Origin: Teredinibacter franksiae
GTDB lineage: Bacteria > Pseudomonadota > Gammaproteobacteria > Pseudomonadales > Cellvibrionaceae
Reading direction: 5' to 3'
NCBI RefSeq assembly: GCF_014218805.1
Contig: NZ_JACJUV010000001.1
Span: 4,042,501 to 4,106,500 of the forward strand
DNA length: 64,000 nt
How positions within the stretch are numbered: the first letter of the stretch is position 1; each line of letters starts with the position of its first letter. Made by a program: the position numbers and the translations under genes. Under the pieces are notes generated by a model. It made no database searches, was not told the DNA's origin, and saw nothing but the letters and a program-made list of their open reading frames with translations. Shown here one piece after another: positions 33,877 through 44,455 of the stretch.

Positions 33877-35007
33877 ATGTCCAAGCGTGATTATTACGAA
33901 GTACTCGGGGTTTCCAAAGACTGCTCTGCACAGGAATTGAAAAAAGCCTACCGTAAAGTGGCAATGAAGCATCACCCCGACCGAAACGAAGGTGATAAAG
34001 CCTCTGAAGAGAAGTTTAAAGAAGCCAGCGAAGCCTACGAGATTCTTTCGGACGACCAGAAGCGTGGCGCCTATGATCAATATGGGCACGCGGGTGTTGA
34101 AGGCCAAGCCGGAATGGGTGGCGGAGAAGGCTTTGGCGGTTTCTCCGATATTTTCGGTGATGTATTTGGCGATATTTTTGGCGGTAGTGGTGGTGGTCGC
34201 GGCGGGCGTGGTGGTCCATCTCGTGGTGCGGACCTTCGGTACACGTTGGATTTAACTTTAGAAGACGCTGTGCGCGGCGCTACAGTAAAAATTAAAGTGC
34301 CCACTTTGGTTGGTTGTAGTACCTGTGGCGGAAACGGTGCAAAGCCTGGTACTAGCCCTACCACGTGTAATACCTGTGGTGGTCATGGTCAGGTGCGTAT
34401 GCAGCAGGGTTTTTTCTCTGTACAGCAAACTTGCCCAACATGCCGTGGTAAAGGCCAGTCTATTTCAGACCCTTGTAATGGTTGTCATGGGCGCGGTCGA
34501 GTTGAAGAAACCAAAACACTTTCTGTAAAAGTCCCTCCGGGCGTTGATACCGGTGACCGTATTCGCCTTGCCGGTGAAGGTGAAGCCGGTGCTGATGGTG
34601 GGCCGTCAGGCGACCTGTATGTGCAGGTGTCGGTTAAAGATCACGAGTTTTTCCAGCGCGACGGCAAAAACCTGTACTGCGAAGTACCTATTAGTATTTT
34701 TGATGCTTGCCTCGGTGGTGAAATTGAAGTGCCCACCCTCGATGGTCGAGTAAAGTTGAAAGTGCCCGGCGAGACTCAGACCGGCAAGTTGTTTCGTTTG
34801 CGAAATAAAGGTGTAACGCCGGTTCGAGGAGGGTCTGCAGGGGATTTGTTGTGCAGGGTTATCCTAGAAACGCCGGTTAACCTGACGGCTAGACAAAAAG
34901 ACCTGCTTGAAGAATTGCGAGCGTCTTTCCAAGGAAAAAAACACTCTCCTAAGCAACACAGCTGGTTTGATGGAATGAAAAGTTTCTTTGGTGATATGAA
35001 AATGTAA
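33877..35007 (+). CDS. dnaJ: Hsp40 cochaperone DnaJ
   Basis: A 376-residue DnaJ with all classic parts: J domain with HPD ([11 protein letters not shown]), Gly/Phe region ([17 protein letters not shown]), four zinc-binding CxxCxGxG repeats ([32 protein letters not shown]) and the substrate-binding C-terminal domain. I start at the ATG at 33877, where the conserved [10 protein letters not shown] begins; an upstream ATG adds 11 unrelated residues. Confidence 0.97.
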   Translation: MSKRDYYEVLGVSKDCSAQELKKAYRKVAMKHHPDRNEGDKASEEKFKEASEAYEILSDDQKRGAYDQYGHAGVEGQAGMGGGEGFGGFSDIFGDVFGDIFGGSGGGRGGRGGPSRGADLRYTLDLTLEDAVRGATVKIKVPTLVGCSTCGGNGAKPGTSPTTCNTCGGHGQVRMQQGFFSVQQTCPTCRGKGQSISDPCNGCHGRGRVEETKTLSVKVPPGVDTGDRIRLAGEGEAGADGGPSGDLYVQVSVKDHEFFQRDGKNLYCEVPISIFDACLGGEIEVPTLDGRVKLKVPGETQTGKLFRLRNKGVTPVRGGSAGDLLCRVILETPVNLTARQKDLLEELRASFQGKKHSPKQHSWFDGMKSFFGDMKM

Positions 35008-35071
35008 GCCCAAAGCCTTCGGCTTTGGGCGAGCGGGTGCTTCGCACCTGCTAGACCGGGGCTTTGCCCCG
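35008..35071 (+). terminator. Cluster of three GC-rich hairpins after dnaJ
   Basis: GCCCAAAGCC-TTC-GGCTTTGGGC (35008-35030), GCGGGTGC-TTC-GCACCTGC (35033-35051) and CGGGGC-TTT-GCCCCG (35057-35071) follow one another from the base after the stop codon. No T-run follows, so they may protect the 3' end or act with Rho. Confidence 0.6.
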
Positions 35072-35148
35072 CTGGAATTTGGAGCGGGTTTCGCCCTTCT
35101 GGGTAAAAAAGCCAGTTGCGAAGCGCTCCATATCTATTTCTAACTTAG

Positions 35149-36003
<855 letters not shown>

Positions 36004-36020
36004 TGTTCACTTTTGCTGAA

Positions 36021-36060
36021 CCATAAAAAAAGGGATTCTTTCGAATCCCTTTTTTTATGG
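36021..36060. terminator. Bidirectional terminator between dapB and the lipoprotein operon
   Basis: A perfect 18-bp stem, CCATAAAAAAAGGGATTC with its complement around TTTC, with A and T runs so that both convergent transcripts end here. Confidence 0.9.
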
Positions 36061-36082
36061 TTGTAGGAATGGTTGATGGTAT

Positions 36083-36721
36083 TTATTTGGGCGTAGCGTA
36101 AGGCCCGGGCGGGATGGCTGTTGTCCCTGTGGAGAAAACCTGTTGGTTTGCCTGATGCGCTAACGGTAAATAGTTGGGTAGGGCACGCTCAAAGGCGGCG
36201 GAACCTGCGGCAATTATTAAATCAGCGAAGATATTGCCGGAGCTATCGTTTTGCGGTGTATGGGTGAGCTGTTTATTTGCGGCCCAAAGTTCTTCGCCAT
36301 CTTTACTGACAATTTTGTAGCTAAAGTTAACTACGGTAGTGGTTGAGATTAAAACGTATTGCGATGCCCACTGGTTAATCGTGACATATAAAATACAGTC
36401 GGCGCCGAACATTTTGGCTAGCTCTTGCGGTGGTAGTGCATGAACTTCTGCCGGTTCGTACAGGCCTTCGTGGTCCAGTATCATTTTTACGGTATTAACG
36501 GGAAAAACGTAATAGCCTTTTTCGGCGAGTATTGAGGGGAGGGTGGTGAGCATGGAGGTAGGGGCGTATACATCAACGGAATTGTTGACCACCGGCACAA
36601 TGAGTATCGATCTCGGTTTGGCTTCACTGAGTTTGCTGTTACTGAATTGTTGTTGGTTTGCGCACGAACAACAAAGTATCGCCAGTAGGCTAATCCATGC
36701 AAGTTTGAATTGGGTCGGCAT
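36083..36721 (-). CDS. DUF799/GNA1162-family lipoprotein
   Basis: A 212-residue lipoprotein with lipobox CCSC at Cys20. ILIVPVVNNSVDVYAPTSML, LAEKGYYVFPVNTVKMIL and FGADCILYVTINQW match the GNA1162 (DUF799) family, structurally related to TolB-like or CsgG-linked proteins. It is the last gene of the CsgG operon; its start touches the end of the DUF4810 gene. The family is always found with DUF4810 and CsgG and is thought to form an outer-membrane-associated complex of unknown substrate. Confidence 0.85.
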   Translation of the reverse strand: MPTQFKLAWISLLAILCCSCANQQQFSNSKLSEAKPRSILIVPVVNNSVDVYAPTSMLTTLPSILAEKGYYVFPVNTVKMILDHEGLYEPAEVHALPPQELAKMFGADCILYVTINQWASQYVLISTTTVVNFSYKIVSKDGEELWAANKQLTHTPQNDSSGNIFADLIIAAGSAAFERALPNYLPLAHQANQQVFSTGTTAIPPGPYATPK

Positions 36722-37077
36722 TAGTTTTTAGCCTCCAAATCTTGATCGATGTGGGTAATAAGCGCATCCATTAACGAAGAGCTTTCTGGCCAGGCATCAC
36801 GTTCTAATTTAAAAAACGTCAGGGCTCGGGCTCTGTCTCCTCGCTCAAGCATAAAAGAACCCGCTTCGGCATAAAGTCCGGGCGCTAGCTTTTTCCCAGA
36901 CTTGTCAGCCCTCTCTAGGGCGTCGATATAGCTATTGACCACTTTAGTTTTTTTAGCGGGTTTGTGGTAGTAATCGTATAGCTTTTCTTCGTAGTCTAGC
37001 CAGTAGTACTGGCTAGACGTAGTGCAGCCGGTGAGGTACACCGCGGTAAAAACTGCAATCCAAAACTTTTTATTCAT
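36721..37077 (-). CDS. DUF4810 lipoprotein
   Basis: A 118-residue lipoprotein (lipobox LTGC, Cys18). YYWLDYEEKLYDYYHKPAKK and LAPGLYAEAGSFMLERGDRA match DUF4810, with TPR-like helices. It lies between the small lipoprotein and DUF799 genes, overlapping the former by 8 bp. Function unknown; expected partner of the CsgG-like protein. Confidence 0.82.
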   Translation of the reverse strand: MNKKFWIAVFTAVYLTGCTTSSQYYWLDYEEKLYDYYHKPAKKTKVVNSYIDALERADKSGKKLAPGLYAEAGSFMLERGDRARALTFFKLERDAWPESSSLMDALITHIDQDLEAKN

Positions 37078-37402
37078 TGGCAGGAATCTTCAAAACCCTT
37101 GTTTCGTGGTCACCGAGTACAACATCAAAGGTTGCGATTAATGTTTGGCCGAGCTTGATCTCTACCTTGTGCTTTCCGGCTATTACCCTTAAAGCGGACT
37201 TGTTTTTTTCGCTGAACGGGTATTTGGTCAGGGCTCCATAGTTAATGCCATCTACGTATACTTGATATTGATTTGCGTTTTCAATTTGGCTAGATTCGAA
37301 TGCGATGCGTGGCCTGTCGTCAACAACAGTAGTACTGTGGGTGGGTGTATCGACGCATCCTGACAAAAAAAACAGGGTTAAAACAAAAATATAAATTTTC
37401 AT
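37070..37402 (-). CDS. Small lipoprotein with PEGA-like domain
   Basis: A 110-residue lipoprotein (lipobox LSGC, Cys16). The mature part reads NQYQVYVDGINYGALTKYPF then ALRVIAGKHKVEIKLGQTLI, a PEGA-like beta fold. Overlaps csgG-like (4 bp) and DUF4810 (8 bp). The usual operon of this type has three genes; this looks like an additional member. Confidence 0.65.
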   Translation of the reverse strand: MKIYIFVLTLFFLSGCVDTPTHSTTVVDDRPRIAFESSQIENANQYQVYVDGINYGALTKYPFSEKNKSALRVIAGKHKVEIKLGQTLIATFDVVLGDHETRVLKIPANE

Positions 37403-38373
37403 TGTTGCTGCTCCCTAGCTTCTAGATTACTTAACTCAGCACCGTCGATACTGCCTTCAGTTATTAAGCCAAAGGAGCCTTCCTCGAATTCTGTATCGCC
37501 AAAGCTACCGTTAATGGTGAGTACGGCGATTTTTTTGCCAGGCAAGCGAATGTTACCGCCGGTTGTCGTTGATTTAACAAGCTTACCTTTGGTGAAAATA
37601 TCAAATGACATACCAGGCCGAATACCTTGATGTTTGCCGCCGCTAATAAAAACCTGTTCGTTTTCGACTGCGATAACGTCAGCGCTCCAGAGCTTTGAAA
37701 GTACAATTTTACTGAGTTTCTCTACCGCGGCATTAACAGCGGCACCAATCGCCCGGTCATTAAGGCTTCCATCGTAGCTAGCAACAGACCCAAAGCCCAT
37801 GGTGCTAGCGGACTCGGTAGCGGAGGATCCGGTTCCTGTTACCGTCGCAAACACTTGTGCCGTTCTAGTGTCTACTAGGCGAAGGTTTACGGTTGCGGTA
37901 GCTTCTTGCTTTTTAGAGGAAGAGAGAAAGCCAGATTCGCCCGTGGTGGCGCGGCCAAATTGTGTTAATGAGCCCATAACCAGGGTATCGACACCAATAA
38001 GGTTGGTGGTGGCGCCGGTTAATTTTGCCTCATTTTCGATAAGGTCTAAGCCGGGGCGTTCAAAAATCAGGTAGTGGCCGCTGTTGTTCAGTGATTGTAC
38101 GAACATGTCGGAGACTTTTTTGCCGAGTTCGTCGCCGCTGTTGTAGCCAATTAAGCTCTTTCCGTAGGTGGTTTCGTTGGTGAGCTTGCCTACAGCAATT
38201 TTGCGCTTGAGTGCCAGCGATTGGTCTTTCTCGCTCTCAATAAGTGCGGTTTGCGCCTGTCGTTGGGCTTCTTCCGATATTGCCGGCTCCACATCTTGAA
38301 CGTTGGTGGGGTGGGTTGCGCAGCCTCCGAGCAAAAGGCTTAGCGCCCCTGCCGTTAGAAAGGTCAGTTTCAT
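37399..38373 (-). CDS. CsgG/HfaB-family lipoprotein
   Basis: A 324-residue lipoprotein with signal peptide MKLTFLTAGALSLLLGGC (Cys18). KIAVGKLTNETTYGKSLIGY, LGKKVSDMFVQSLNNSGHYL and VDTLVMGSLTQFGRATTG are typical of CsgG-type outer-membrane channels and the related TolB-like domain. I start at 38373 because the 32 residues upstream are charged and unrelated to any signal. First gene of the operon with three further lipoproteins. No curli genes are present, so this is a CsgG homologue and not curli machinery. Confidence 0.85.
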   Translation of the reverse strand: MKLTFLTAGALSLLLGGCATHPTNVQDVEPAISEEAQRQAQTALIESEKDQSLALKRKIAVGKLTNETTYGKSLIGYNSGDELGKKVSDMFVQSLNNSGHYLIFERPGLDLIENEAKLTGATTNLIGVDTLVMGSLTQFGRATTGESGFLSSSKKQEATATVNLRLVDTRTAQVFATVTGTGSSATESASTMGFGSVASYDGSLNDRAIGAAVNAAVEKLSKIVLSKLWSADVIAVENEQVFISGGKHQGIRPGMSFDIFTKGKLVKSTTTGGNIRLPGKKIAVLTINGSFGDTEFEEGSFGLITEGSIDGAELSNLEAREQQQ

Positions 38374-38667
38374 GCTAAAAGATCCTTTTTGGGTCGTCCT
38401 TGAAGCGGGGTATAAACGGGTTTTGGCATAAGCCCGTTCTCTGAGTTTGGTGTTTGATGACATCATCATACTTTTGTTCCCGTTAGGGTGCTGTTACAAG
38501 CTTCTCGTGCGCGATGAACCAAGGCCGAATATTGGTGTTAGGTGTGAATACCGGCCAAGCGAGCGGTTTGCTTTAGAGGTTAGCCGCTATATTTCTTTCG
38601 CCCAAGGGGTAGCGAGTGTGGAATGATTGTCGCTGACGTTCTAACGGAGGGCAAGTCGCATCTTTCC

Positions 38668-38816
38668 CATGGACACTGACACCCATTATCCAGTAGAATC
38701 CGGCCTCATATTGAGCGGTGACCGCTCGCCTCGATTAGCCGCTCGTTTTGGCTGATCTGAGATCCAGAATAACTAAAAGCGAGGTTGGCTGGCACATGCC
38801 TCAACCTCGCTTTTTT
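38668..38816 (+). promoter_or_regulatory. carA leader with promoter and attenuator-like terminator
   Basis: TGGACA (38668-38673), 18 bp, TAGAAT (38692-38697) forms a plausible sigma-70 promoter. Downstream, GAGCGG can pair with either of two CCGCTC copies, and then comes a strong terminator, AAAAGCGAGGTTG with its complement around GCTGGCACATGC followed by TTTTTT. The terminator is about 125 bp before carA, a layout expected of attenuation. Confidence 0.55.
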
Positions 38817-38942
38817 GCACAAGCCGTTCGAAAACTTCTGCTATGGTTTAGCAACATATTCCAGTGTCTCGCTTGAATATGCTCTTTCGTGCGGCCTTTT
38901 GTCGGCCTAAAGCCGACGTGACTATTGGTGGAGGATATTCTT

Positions 38943-40121
38943 TTGGCATCGGTGCAATCGACTGAAGCTCTCGATCTTGGGCAATTGATTGGCGTTGGCC
39001 GCCGGCCAGCTATTTTGGTGCTGGAAGATGGCAGCGTTTTTAAGGGGGTATCGATAGGTGCTGAAGGTAAATCTGTTGGTGAGGTGGTGTTTAATACCTC
39101 GATGACAGGCTATCAGGAAATTCTCACAGACCCTTCCTACGCAAAGCAAATTATTACGCTTACCTACCCGCACATTGGTAACACCGGTACGAACCAGGAA
39201 GATGAAGAGGCCTCTCAAATTTGGGCTACTGGCCTAGTCATACGCGACCTGCCTTTTGTTGCCAGTAATTTTCGTTGCGAGAGTACTCTTGACGAATACT
39301 TGAAGGCCAAGAACATTCTCGGCATAGCTAATATTGATACCCGTCGACTGACCCGAATCTTACGTGACAAGGGCGCTCAGAATGGCTGCATTATGGCCGG
39401 TGATATTGACGAGGCTGAAGCGTTGCTTGCCGCGAAAGATTTCGCCGGTTTGCAGGGCATGGATTTGGCCAAAGAGGTCACAACGGCAGAAACCTTTAAA
39501 TGGGATGAAGGCTCTTGGACGCTGGGCGAAGGGCACTCTAAGCCCGACAATAAGCGCTTCAAGGTTGTGGCCTACGATTTTGGCGCCAAGCGTAATATCC
39601 TGCGGATGTTGGTTGATCGCGGTTGTGACCTGACCGTAGTGCCGGCAACAACACCTGCCACTGACGTGTTGGCGATGAACCCCGATGGTGTTTTTCTCTC
39701 TAATGGCCCTGGCGACCCCGAGCCATGTGACTATGCTATTGAGGCCATTAAAACTATTCTGGATAAAAACCTGCCCCTGTTTGGTATATGTCTAGGGCAT
39801 CAGTTATTGGCGCTGGCCAGTGGCGCTAAAACAGCAAAAATGAAGTTTGGCCATCATGGTGCGAACCACCCTGTTCAAAACCTGAAAACCGGGCGAGTAC
39901 TGATTACCAGCCAGAACCACGGCTTTGCTGCCGACGAAGGGTCGTTACCTGAATGTCTTGAAGCAACGCATAAGTCGCTGTTTGACGGTTCCCTTCAGGG
40001 TATTCGTCGTACCGATAAGCCCGCCTTTAGTTTTCAGGGTCACCCGGAAGCCAGCCCAGGACCACACGATGCGGCCGACTTGTTTGATCACTTTATTGAG
40101 TTGATGGAGGAGCGCCGTTAA
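38943..40121 (+). CDS. carA: Carbamoyl-phosphate synthase small subunit
   Basis: A 392-residue glutaminase subunit that feeds ammonia to CarB for arginine and pyrimidine synthesis. [20 protein letters not shown] opens the N-domain, [14 protein letters not shown] holds the catalytic Cys, and [11 protein letters not shown] the His/Glu. The TTG at 38943 is chosen because GGAGG lies 8 bp upstream; a TTG at 38925 precedes that site. This gives about 17 residues ahead of the usual ILVLEDGS start. Confidence 0.93.
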   Translation: MASVQSTEALDLGQLIGVGRRPAILVLEDGSVFKGVSIGAEGKSVGEVVFNTSMTGYQEILTDPSYAKQIITLTYPHIGNTGTNQEDEEASQIWATGLVIRDLPFVASNFRCESTLDEYLKAKNILGIANIDTRRLTRILRDKGAQNGCIMAGDIDEAEALLAAKDFAGLQGMDLAKEVTTAETFKWDEGSWTLGEGHSKPDNKRFKVVAYDFGAKRNILRMLVDRGCDLTVVPATTPATDVLAMNPDGVFLSNGPGDPEPCDYAIEAIKTILDKNLPLFGICLGHQLLALASGAKTAKMKFGHHGANHPVQNLKTGRVLITSQNHGFAADEGSLPECLEATHKSLFDGSLQGIRRTDKPAFSFQGHPEASPGPHDAADLFDHFIELMEERR

Positions 40122-40183
40122 AGCCTTGGCTTGACGGAGATCCATACACATCCTCCCCTTAACGACTTGCGAAGCGAAACATC

Positions 40184-43100
40184 ATGCCAAAACGTACAGA
40201 CTTAGAAAGCATCCTTATTATTGGCGCTGGACCAATTGTTATCGGTCAAGCCTGCGAATTTGACTACTCGGGCGCACAGGCCTGCAAGGCTCTGCGTGAG
40301 GAGGGTTACCGGGTGATACTGGTGAACTCCAACCCCGCCACCATTATGACCGACCCCTCCATGGCCGATGCGACATATATTGAGCCTATTACCTGGCAGA
40401 CGGTGGCCAACATTATAGAGAAAGAACGCCCCGACGCGATATTGCCCACCATGGGTGGCCAAACTGCGCTGAATTGTGCGTTGGAATTACACAAGGAAGG
40501 TGTGCTCGACAAATACGGCGTAGAGTTGATTGGCGCAAATCAAGACGCTATCGATAAAGCCGAAGATCGCAACCGTTTCGACAAAGCCATGAAAAAAATT
40601 GGCCTCGAATGCGCTCGCGCGAAAATTGTACATACCATGGAAGAAGCCAACACGGTGCCAAAGATGTTTGGTTTTCCGGTGATTATTCGGCCTTCATTTA
40701 CGATGGGTGGCTCCGGCGGTGGTATTGCCTACAACTGGGAAGAATTTGAAGAGATTTGTACGCGCGGGCTCGATCTTTCACCTACAAATGAGCTGCTGAT
40801 CGACGAATCGCTGCTGGGTTGGAAAGAGTATGAAATGGAAGTTGTGCGCGATAAAAACGACAACTGCATCATCATATGTTCTATCGAAAACTTCGACCCT
40901 ATGGGTGTGCATACCGGTGATTCCATTACCGTTGCGCCTGCGCAAACCCTAACCGACAAGGAATACCAGATTATGCGTAACGCCTCTATTGCGGTGTTGC
41001 GTGAAATTGGTGTTGAAACCGGTGGTTCGAATGTACAGTTTGCGGTGAACCCGGAAGACGGTCGTTTGGTTGTTATTGAAATGAACCCTCGGGTTTCTCG
41101 CTCTTCGGCTCTGGCTTCTAAAGCAACGGGTTTCCCTATTGCTAAAGTGGCTGCGAAGCTTGCTGTCGGTTATACGCTGGACGAATTGCAAAACGACATT
41201 ACTGGCGGTGCCACGCCAGCGTCTTTTGAGCCTTCCATAGATTATGTGGTTACCAAGGTGCCGCGCTTTACCTTCGAAAAATTTGGCGATGCCGACGCGC
41301 GCCTTACCACGCAGATGAAGTCGGTAGGCGAAGTTATGGCCATTGGCCGTACTTTTCAGGAGTCGATACAAAAAGCGTTGCGTGGCTTAGAGGTGGGTTC
41401 CTCTGGCTTTGAGCCAAAGGTGGACCTTAATGCCGATGACGCGCTGGCGACAATTCGCCGGGATCTAGCCACTCCAGGTGCCGAGCGTATCTGGTATGTG
41501 GGCGATGCCTTCCGCGCTGGAATGAGTATTGACGAGGTATACGAGCAGTCCAGTATCGACCGTTGGTTCCTCGCGCAAATAAAAGACATTATTGATACCG
41601 AATTGGCGCTCGCTTCTATTCCGCTTTCGGAAATTGATGCCAGTATTATGATGGCGTTAAAGCGCAAAGGTTTTTCAGACCAGCGCTTGGGTGCGTTGCT
41701 GGCGGTTACAGAAAAAACGGTACGCGATCATCGGCATAAGCAAGGCGTGCATCCGGTATATAAGCGTGTTGATACCTGTGCGGCGGAATTTTCTACCTCT
41801 ACAGCTTATATGTACTCCACCTACGAAGAGCAGTGTGAAGCTGAACCGAGCGACCGTGAAAAAATAATGGTGCTGGGTGGCGGACCCAACCGAATTGGTC
41901 AGGGAATTGAATTTGACTATTGTTGTGTACATGCTGCTCTTGCTGCGCGCGACGATGGCTATGAAACCATTATGGTGAACTGTAACCCAGAAACCGTCTC
42001 TACCGATTACGACACCTCCGATCGGCTCTATTTCGAGCCTGTAACCTTGGAAGATGTGCTCGAAATTGTGCATAAAGAAAAACCCAAAGGTGTGATTGTG
42101 CAGTTTGGCGGGCAAACACCGCTAAAAATAGCCAATGCCCTTGCCGCAGAGGGTGTACCCATTATTGGTACCAGCCCAGAAGCGATTGACCGAGCGGAAG
42201 ATCGCGAGCGTTTTCAGCAGATGATCCACCGCTTGGGCTTGTTACAGCCGGATAACGCGATTGTGCGCTCTACTGAAGAAGCGCTGGCGGCAGCCGGTCA
42301 GGTTGGTTACCCCTTGGTTGTTCGCCCCTCCTATGTACTGGGCGGCCGTGCAATGGAAATTGTGTACACCAAAAATGAGCTGGCCCTCTACATGAAGGAG
42401 GCGGTTCAAGCTTCTGATGATGCGCCAGTGCTTTTGGACCACTTCCTCAATAATGCTATCGAAGTGGATATTGACGCGGTGTCGGACGGTGAAACCGTTG
42501 TGATTGGCGCCATCATGCAACACATAGAGCAGTGCGGTGTTCACTCGGGTGACTCGGCCTGCTCTCTGCCGCCGTATTCGCTTGCGGACGACGTTCAGGA
42601 TGAAATGCGCGAGCAGGTACGAAAAATGGCTCGTGAGTTAGGTGTTATTGGGCTAATGAATGTTCAGTTGGCGTACCAAGACGGCAAAATTTACGTTATT
42701 GAAGTGAACCCACGTGGTTCGCGTACGGTACCTTTTGTATCTAAGTGTATCGGCACCTCGTTGGCAAAAATTGCGGCTTTATGTCAAACCGGTAAATCGT
42801 TGAAAGAACAGGGATTTACCGAGGAAGTGATACCCGATTACTACAGTGTGAAGGAAGCCGTGTTTCCGTTTAATAAATTTCCAGCTGTTGACCCCATTCT
42901 GGGTCCGGAAATGAAATCTACTGGTGAAGTGATGGGCGTTGGCGACACTTTCGCCGAAGCCTTTGCTAAAGCACAGGAGGGCAGTGGTGCGGCATTGCCA
43001 ACGTCGGGCACTGTGTTTATCAGTGTGCGTGATGTCGACAAACCTGGCTCGGTAATTATCGCTAAAGAGCTTGTCGATATGGGCTTTGTCATTGTTGCCA

Positions 43101-43408
43101 CCCAGGGTACAGCTAAAACGTTGGAAGCGGCTGGGCTGAAAGTTAAGCGTGTGAACAAAGTTAACGAAGGGCGCCCGCATATTGTAGACATGATCAAAAA
43201 CCGCGAAATTCAATTGATTGTAAATACCACAGAAGGTAAAAAGGCGACTAAGGATTCCGCTTCTATTCGTCGAAGCGCGGAAAGTAATCACGTTTATTAC
43301 ACAACCACACTGGCGGCAGGGAATGCGCTCTGCATGGCTATTCGTTTTGGTCAGCAGCCGCAGGTGCGTCGATTGCAAGATTTGCACGAACGTATTCGTA
43401 GCCGATAA
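40184..43408 (+). CDS. carB: Carbamoyl-phosphate synthase large subunit
   Basis: A 1074-residue synthetase with two homologous ATP-grasp halves. The first half has [20 protein letters not shown] and [16 protein letters not shown], the second [20 protein letters not shown] and [15 protein letters not shown], and the C-terminal allosteric domain runs from about residue 935 ([20 protein letters not shown]). It is full length. Cotranscribed with carA (62 bp gap) and followed after 21 bp by greA. Confidence 0.98.
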   Translation: MPKRTDLESILIIGAGPIVIGQACEFDYSGAQACKALREEGYRVILVNSNPATIMTDPSMADATYIEPITWQTVANIIEKERPDAILPTMGGQTALNCALELHKEGVLDKYGVELIGANQDAIDKAEDRNRFDKAMKKIGLECARAKIVHTMEEANTVPKMFGFPVIIRPSFTMGGSGGGIAYNWEEFEEICTRGLDLSPTNELLIDESLLGWKEYEMEVVRDKNDNCIIICSIENFDPMGVHTGDSITVAPAQTLTDKEYQIMRNASIAVLREIGVETGGSNVQFAVNPEDGRLVVIEMNPRVSRSSALASKATGFPIAKVAAKLAVGYTLDELQNDITGGATPASFEPSIDYVVTKVPRFTFEKFGDADARLTTQMKSVGEVMAIGRTFQESIQKALRGLEVGSSGFEPKVDLNADDALATIRRDLATPGAERIWYVGDAFRAGMSIDEVYEQSSIDRWFLAQIKDIIDTELALASIPLSEIDASIMMALKRKGFSDQRLGALLAVTEKTVRDHRHKQGVHPVYKRVDTCAAEFSTSTAYMYSTYEEQCEAEPSDREKIMVLGGGPNRIGQGIEFDYCCVHAALAARDDGYETIMVNCNPETVSTDYDTSDRLYFEPVTLEDVLEIVHKEKPKGVIVQFGGQTPLKIANALAAEGVPIIGTSPEAIDRAEDRERFQQMIHRLGLLQPDNAIVRSTEEALAAAGQVGYPLVVRPSYVLGGRAMEIVYTKNELALYMKEAVQASDDAPVLLDHFLNNAIEVDIDAVSDGETVVIGAIMQHIEQCGVHSGDSACSLPPYSLADDVQDEMREQVRKMARELGVIGLMNVQLAYQDGKIYVIEVNPRGSRTVPFVSKCIGTSLAKIAALCQTGKSLKEQGFTEEVIPDYYSVKEAVFPFNKFPAVDPILGPEMKSTGEVMGVGDTFAEAFAKAQEGSGAALPTSGTVFISVRDVDKPGSVIIAKELVDMGFVIVATQGTAKTLEAAGLKVKRVNKVNEGRPHIVDMIKNREIQLIVNTTEGKKATKDSASIRRSAESNHVYYTTTLAAGNALCMAIRFGQQPQVRRLQDLHERIRSR

Positions 43409-43429
43409 AAAATAAGGTAAGTTATTTCA

Positions 43430-43906
43430 ATGCAAAAATACCCTATGACAGTTGCAGGCGAGAAGGCTCTGCGAGATGAACTGGATCAGCTGAAAAAAAT
43501 TGATCGCCCGCGCATTACAGCCTCAATAGCGGAAGCGCGTGAACACGGTGACCTAAAAGAAAACGCTGAATACCATGCCGCACGTGAACAGCAGGGCTTT
43601 TGTGAAGCTCGCGTTCAAGATATTGAAGGTAAGCTTTCCAATTCGCAAGTTATCGACATTTCGACTATTGCGCCTAGCGATAAGGTGATATTCGGTACCA
43701 CGGTTAAACTGATTAATGTTGAAACGGACGATGAGATCAGTTACCAAATCGTTGGTGAAGACGAGGCGAGTATTAAGGCTAACAAAATATCGGTTACCTC
43801 ACCCATTGCCCGAGCGTTGGTGGGTAAGCAAGTTGGTGATGTGGCTGTGGTGAAAGCTCCCGGTGGTGAAATTGAGTTTGAGATCGATGGTGTACAGTAC
43901 ATCTAG
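43430..43906 (+). CDS. greA: Transcription elongation factor GreA
   Basis: A 158-residue factor that rescues backtracked RNA polymerase. The N-terminal coiled coil has [20 protein letters not shown] and [20 protein letters not shown], with the acidic tip residues Asp and Glu; the C-terminal FKBP-like domain contains [20 protein letters not shown]. Full length. Confidence 0.97.
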   Translation: MQKYPMTVAGEKALRDELDQLKKIDRPRITASIAEAREHGDLKENAEYHAAREQQGFCEARVQDIEGKLSNSQVIDISTIAPSDKVIFGTTVKLINVETDDEISYQIVGEDEASIKANKISVTSPIARALVGKQVGDVAVVKAPGGEIEFEIDGVQYI

Positions 43907-43922
43907 ATAATGCGTTTACATT

Positions 43923-43949
43923 AAAAAGCGGGCTATAAGCCCGCTTTTT
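43923..43949 (+). terminator. carAB-greA terminator
   Basis: AAAAAGCGGGC / GCCCGCTTTTT around TATAA. Confidence 0.9.
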
Positions 43950-43963
43950 AATGTTTGGAGTTT

Positions 43964-44050
43964 GAGTTACCACCTAAGTTTGAGTTACCACCTAAGTTTG
44001 AGTTACCACCTAAGTTTGAGTTACCACCTAAGTTTGAGTTACCACCTAAG
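43964..44050. repeat. 18-bp tandem repeat overlapping a stop codon
   Basis: GAGTTACCACCTAAGTTT occurs four times plus a 15-bp partial copy. On the minus strand each unit contains TGG TAA, and the unit nearest the gene supplies the stop codon of the lipoprotein at 44039-44455. Because the period is 18, every unit offers an in-frame stop. Confidence 0.92.
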
Positions 44051-44455
44051 TAAGGTGTCTGGGAATTTTTTGCGGTCTTCGGTGGTGGCGGTGTCGTGGC
44101 ATTCGCCGCGAATGTAGGGCGCATTGCCGTAAAGATTTTTATCGAGTAACCAAAATCCATTGCCGCAGTACCCTACCGAGGCAATTTCAATTTCGGCTTG
44201 AGTAACTAGAAGCTTTTCGTTTTTTCTTGCCTGTTTGTCGGCGTTAACCGGGGGTTGCTGTCGGGCTCGCCTAGAGCGCTGTAGGGGCACCTCTACCACC
44301 TGAGTAGCGTTAGGTACCAGCCGCAATTGGAAATGCTTTAGCCCGGTGTTAGTGATACGTGTTTTGAATTCGGGAGAAAGCTGGTCTGGGATTTTATGTG
44401 TATTACTGCAGCTCGTAAGCAGGGCAAGTGTCAGGCCAAAGGTAATAAATTTCAT
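44039..44455 (-). CDS. Small lipoprotein linked to the BaeSR-like system
   Basis: A 138-residue lipoprotein (signal MKFITFGLTLALLTSC, Cys16). The mature part contains VVEVPLQRSRRARQQPPVNA and a C-terminal half SVGYCGNGFWLLDKNLYGNA with two further Cys (GYC and GEC), perhaps a disulfide. I do not recognise the family. Its start overlaps the response regulator's end by 4 bp, so it belongs to the operon and may report on or tune the sensor. The stop codon lies in an 18-bp tandem repeat. Confidence 0.65.
   Translation of the reverse strand: MKFITFGLTLALLTSCSNTHKIPDQLSPEFKTRITNTGLKHFQLRLVPNATQVVEVPLQRSRRARQQPPVNADKQARKNEKLLVTQAEIEIASVGYCGNGFWLLDKNLYGNAPYIRGECHDTATTEDRKKFPDTLLRW

Noticed and set aside
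37399..38373. Curli secretion channel CsgG
   Set aside because: The family match is real, but csgA, csgB, csgE and csgF are missing and the DUF4810/DUF799 partners point to the other, non-curli operon type.
43948..44160. Minus-strand ORF with LGGNSN repeats
   Set aside because: It arises from the 18-bp tandem repeat read in a second frame and overlaps the real lipoprotein gene in another frame; no start signal.
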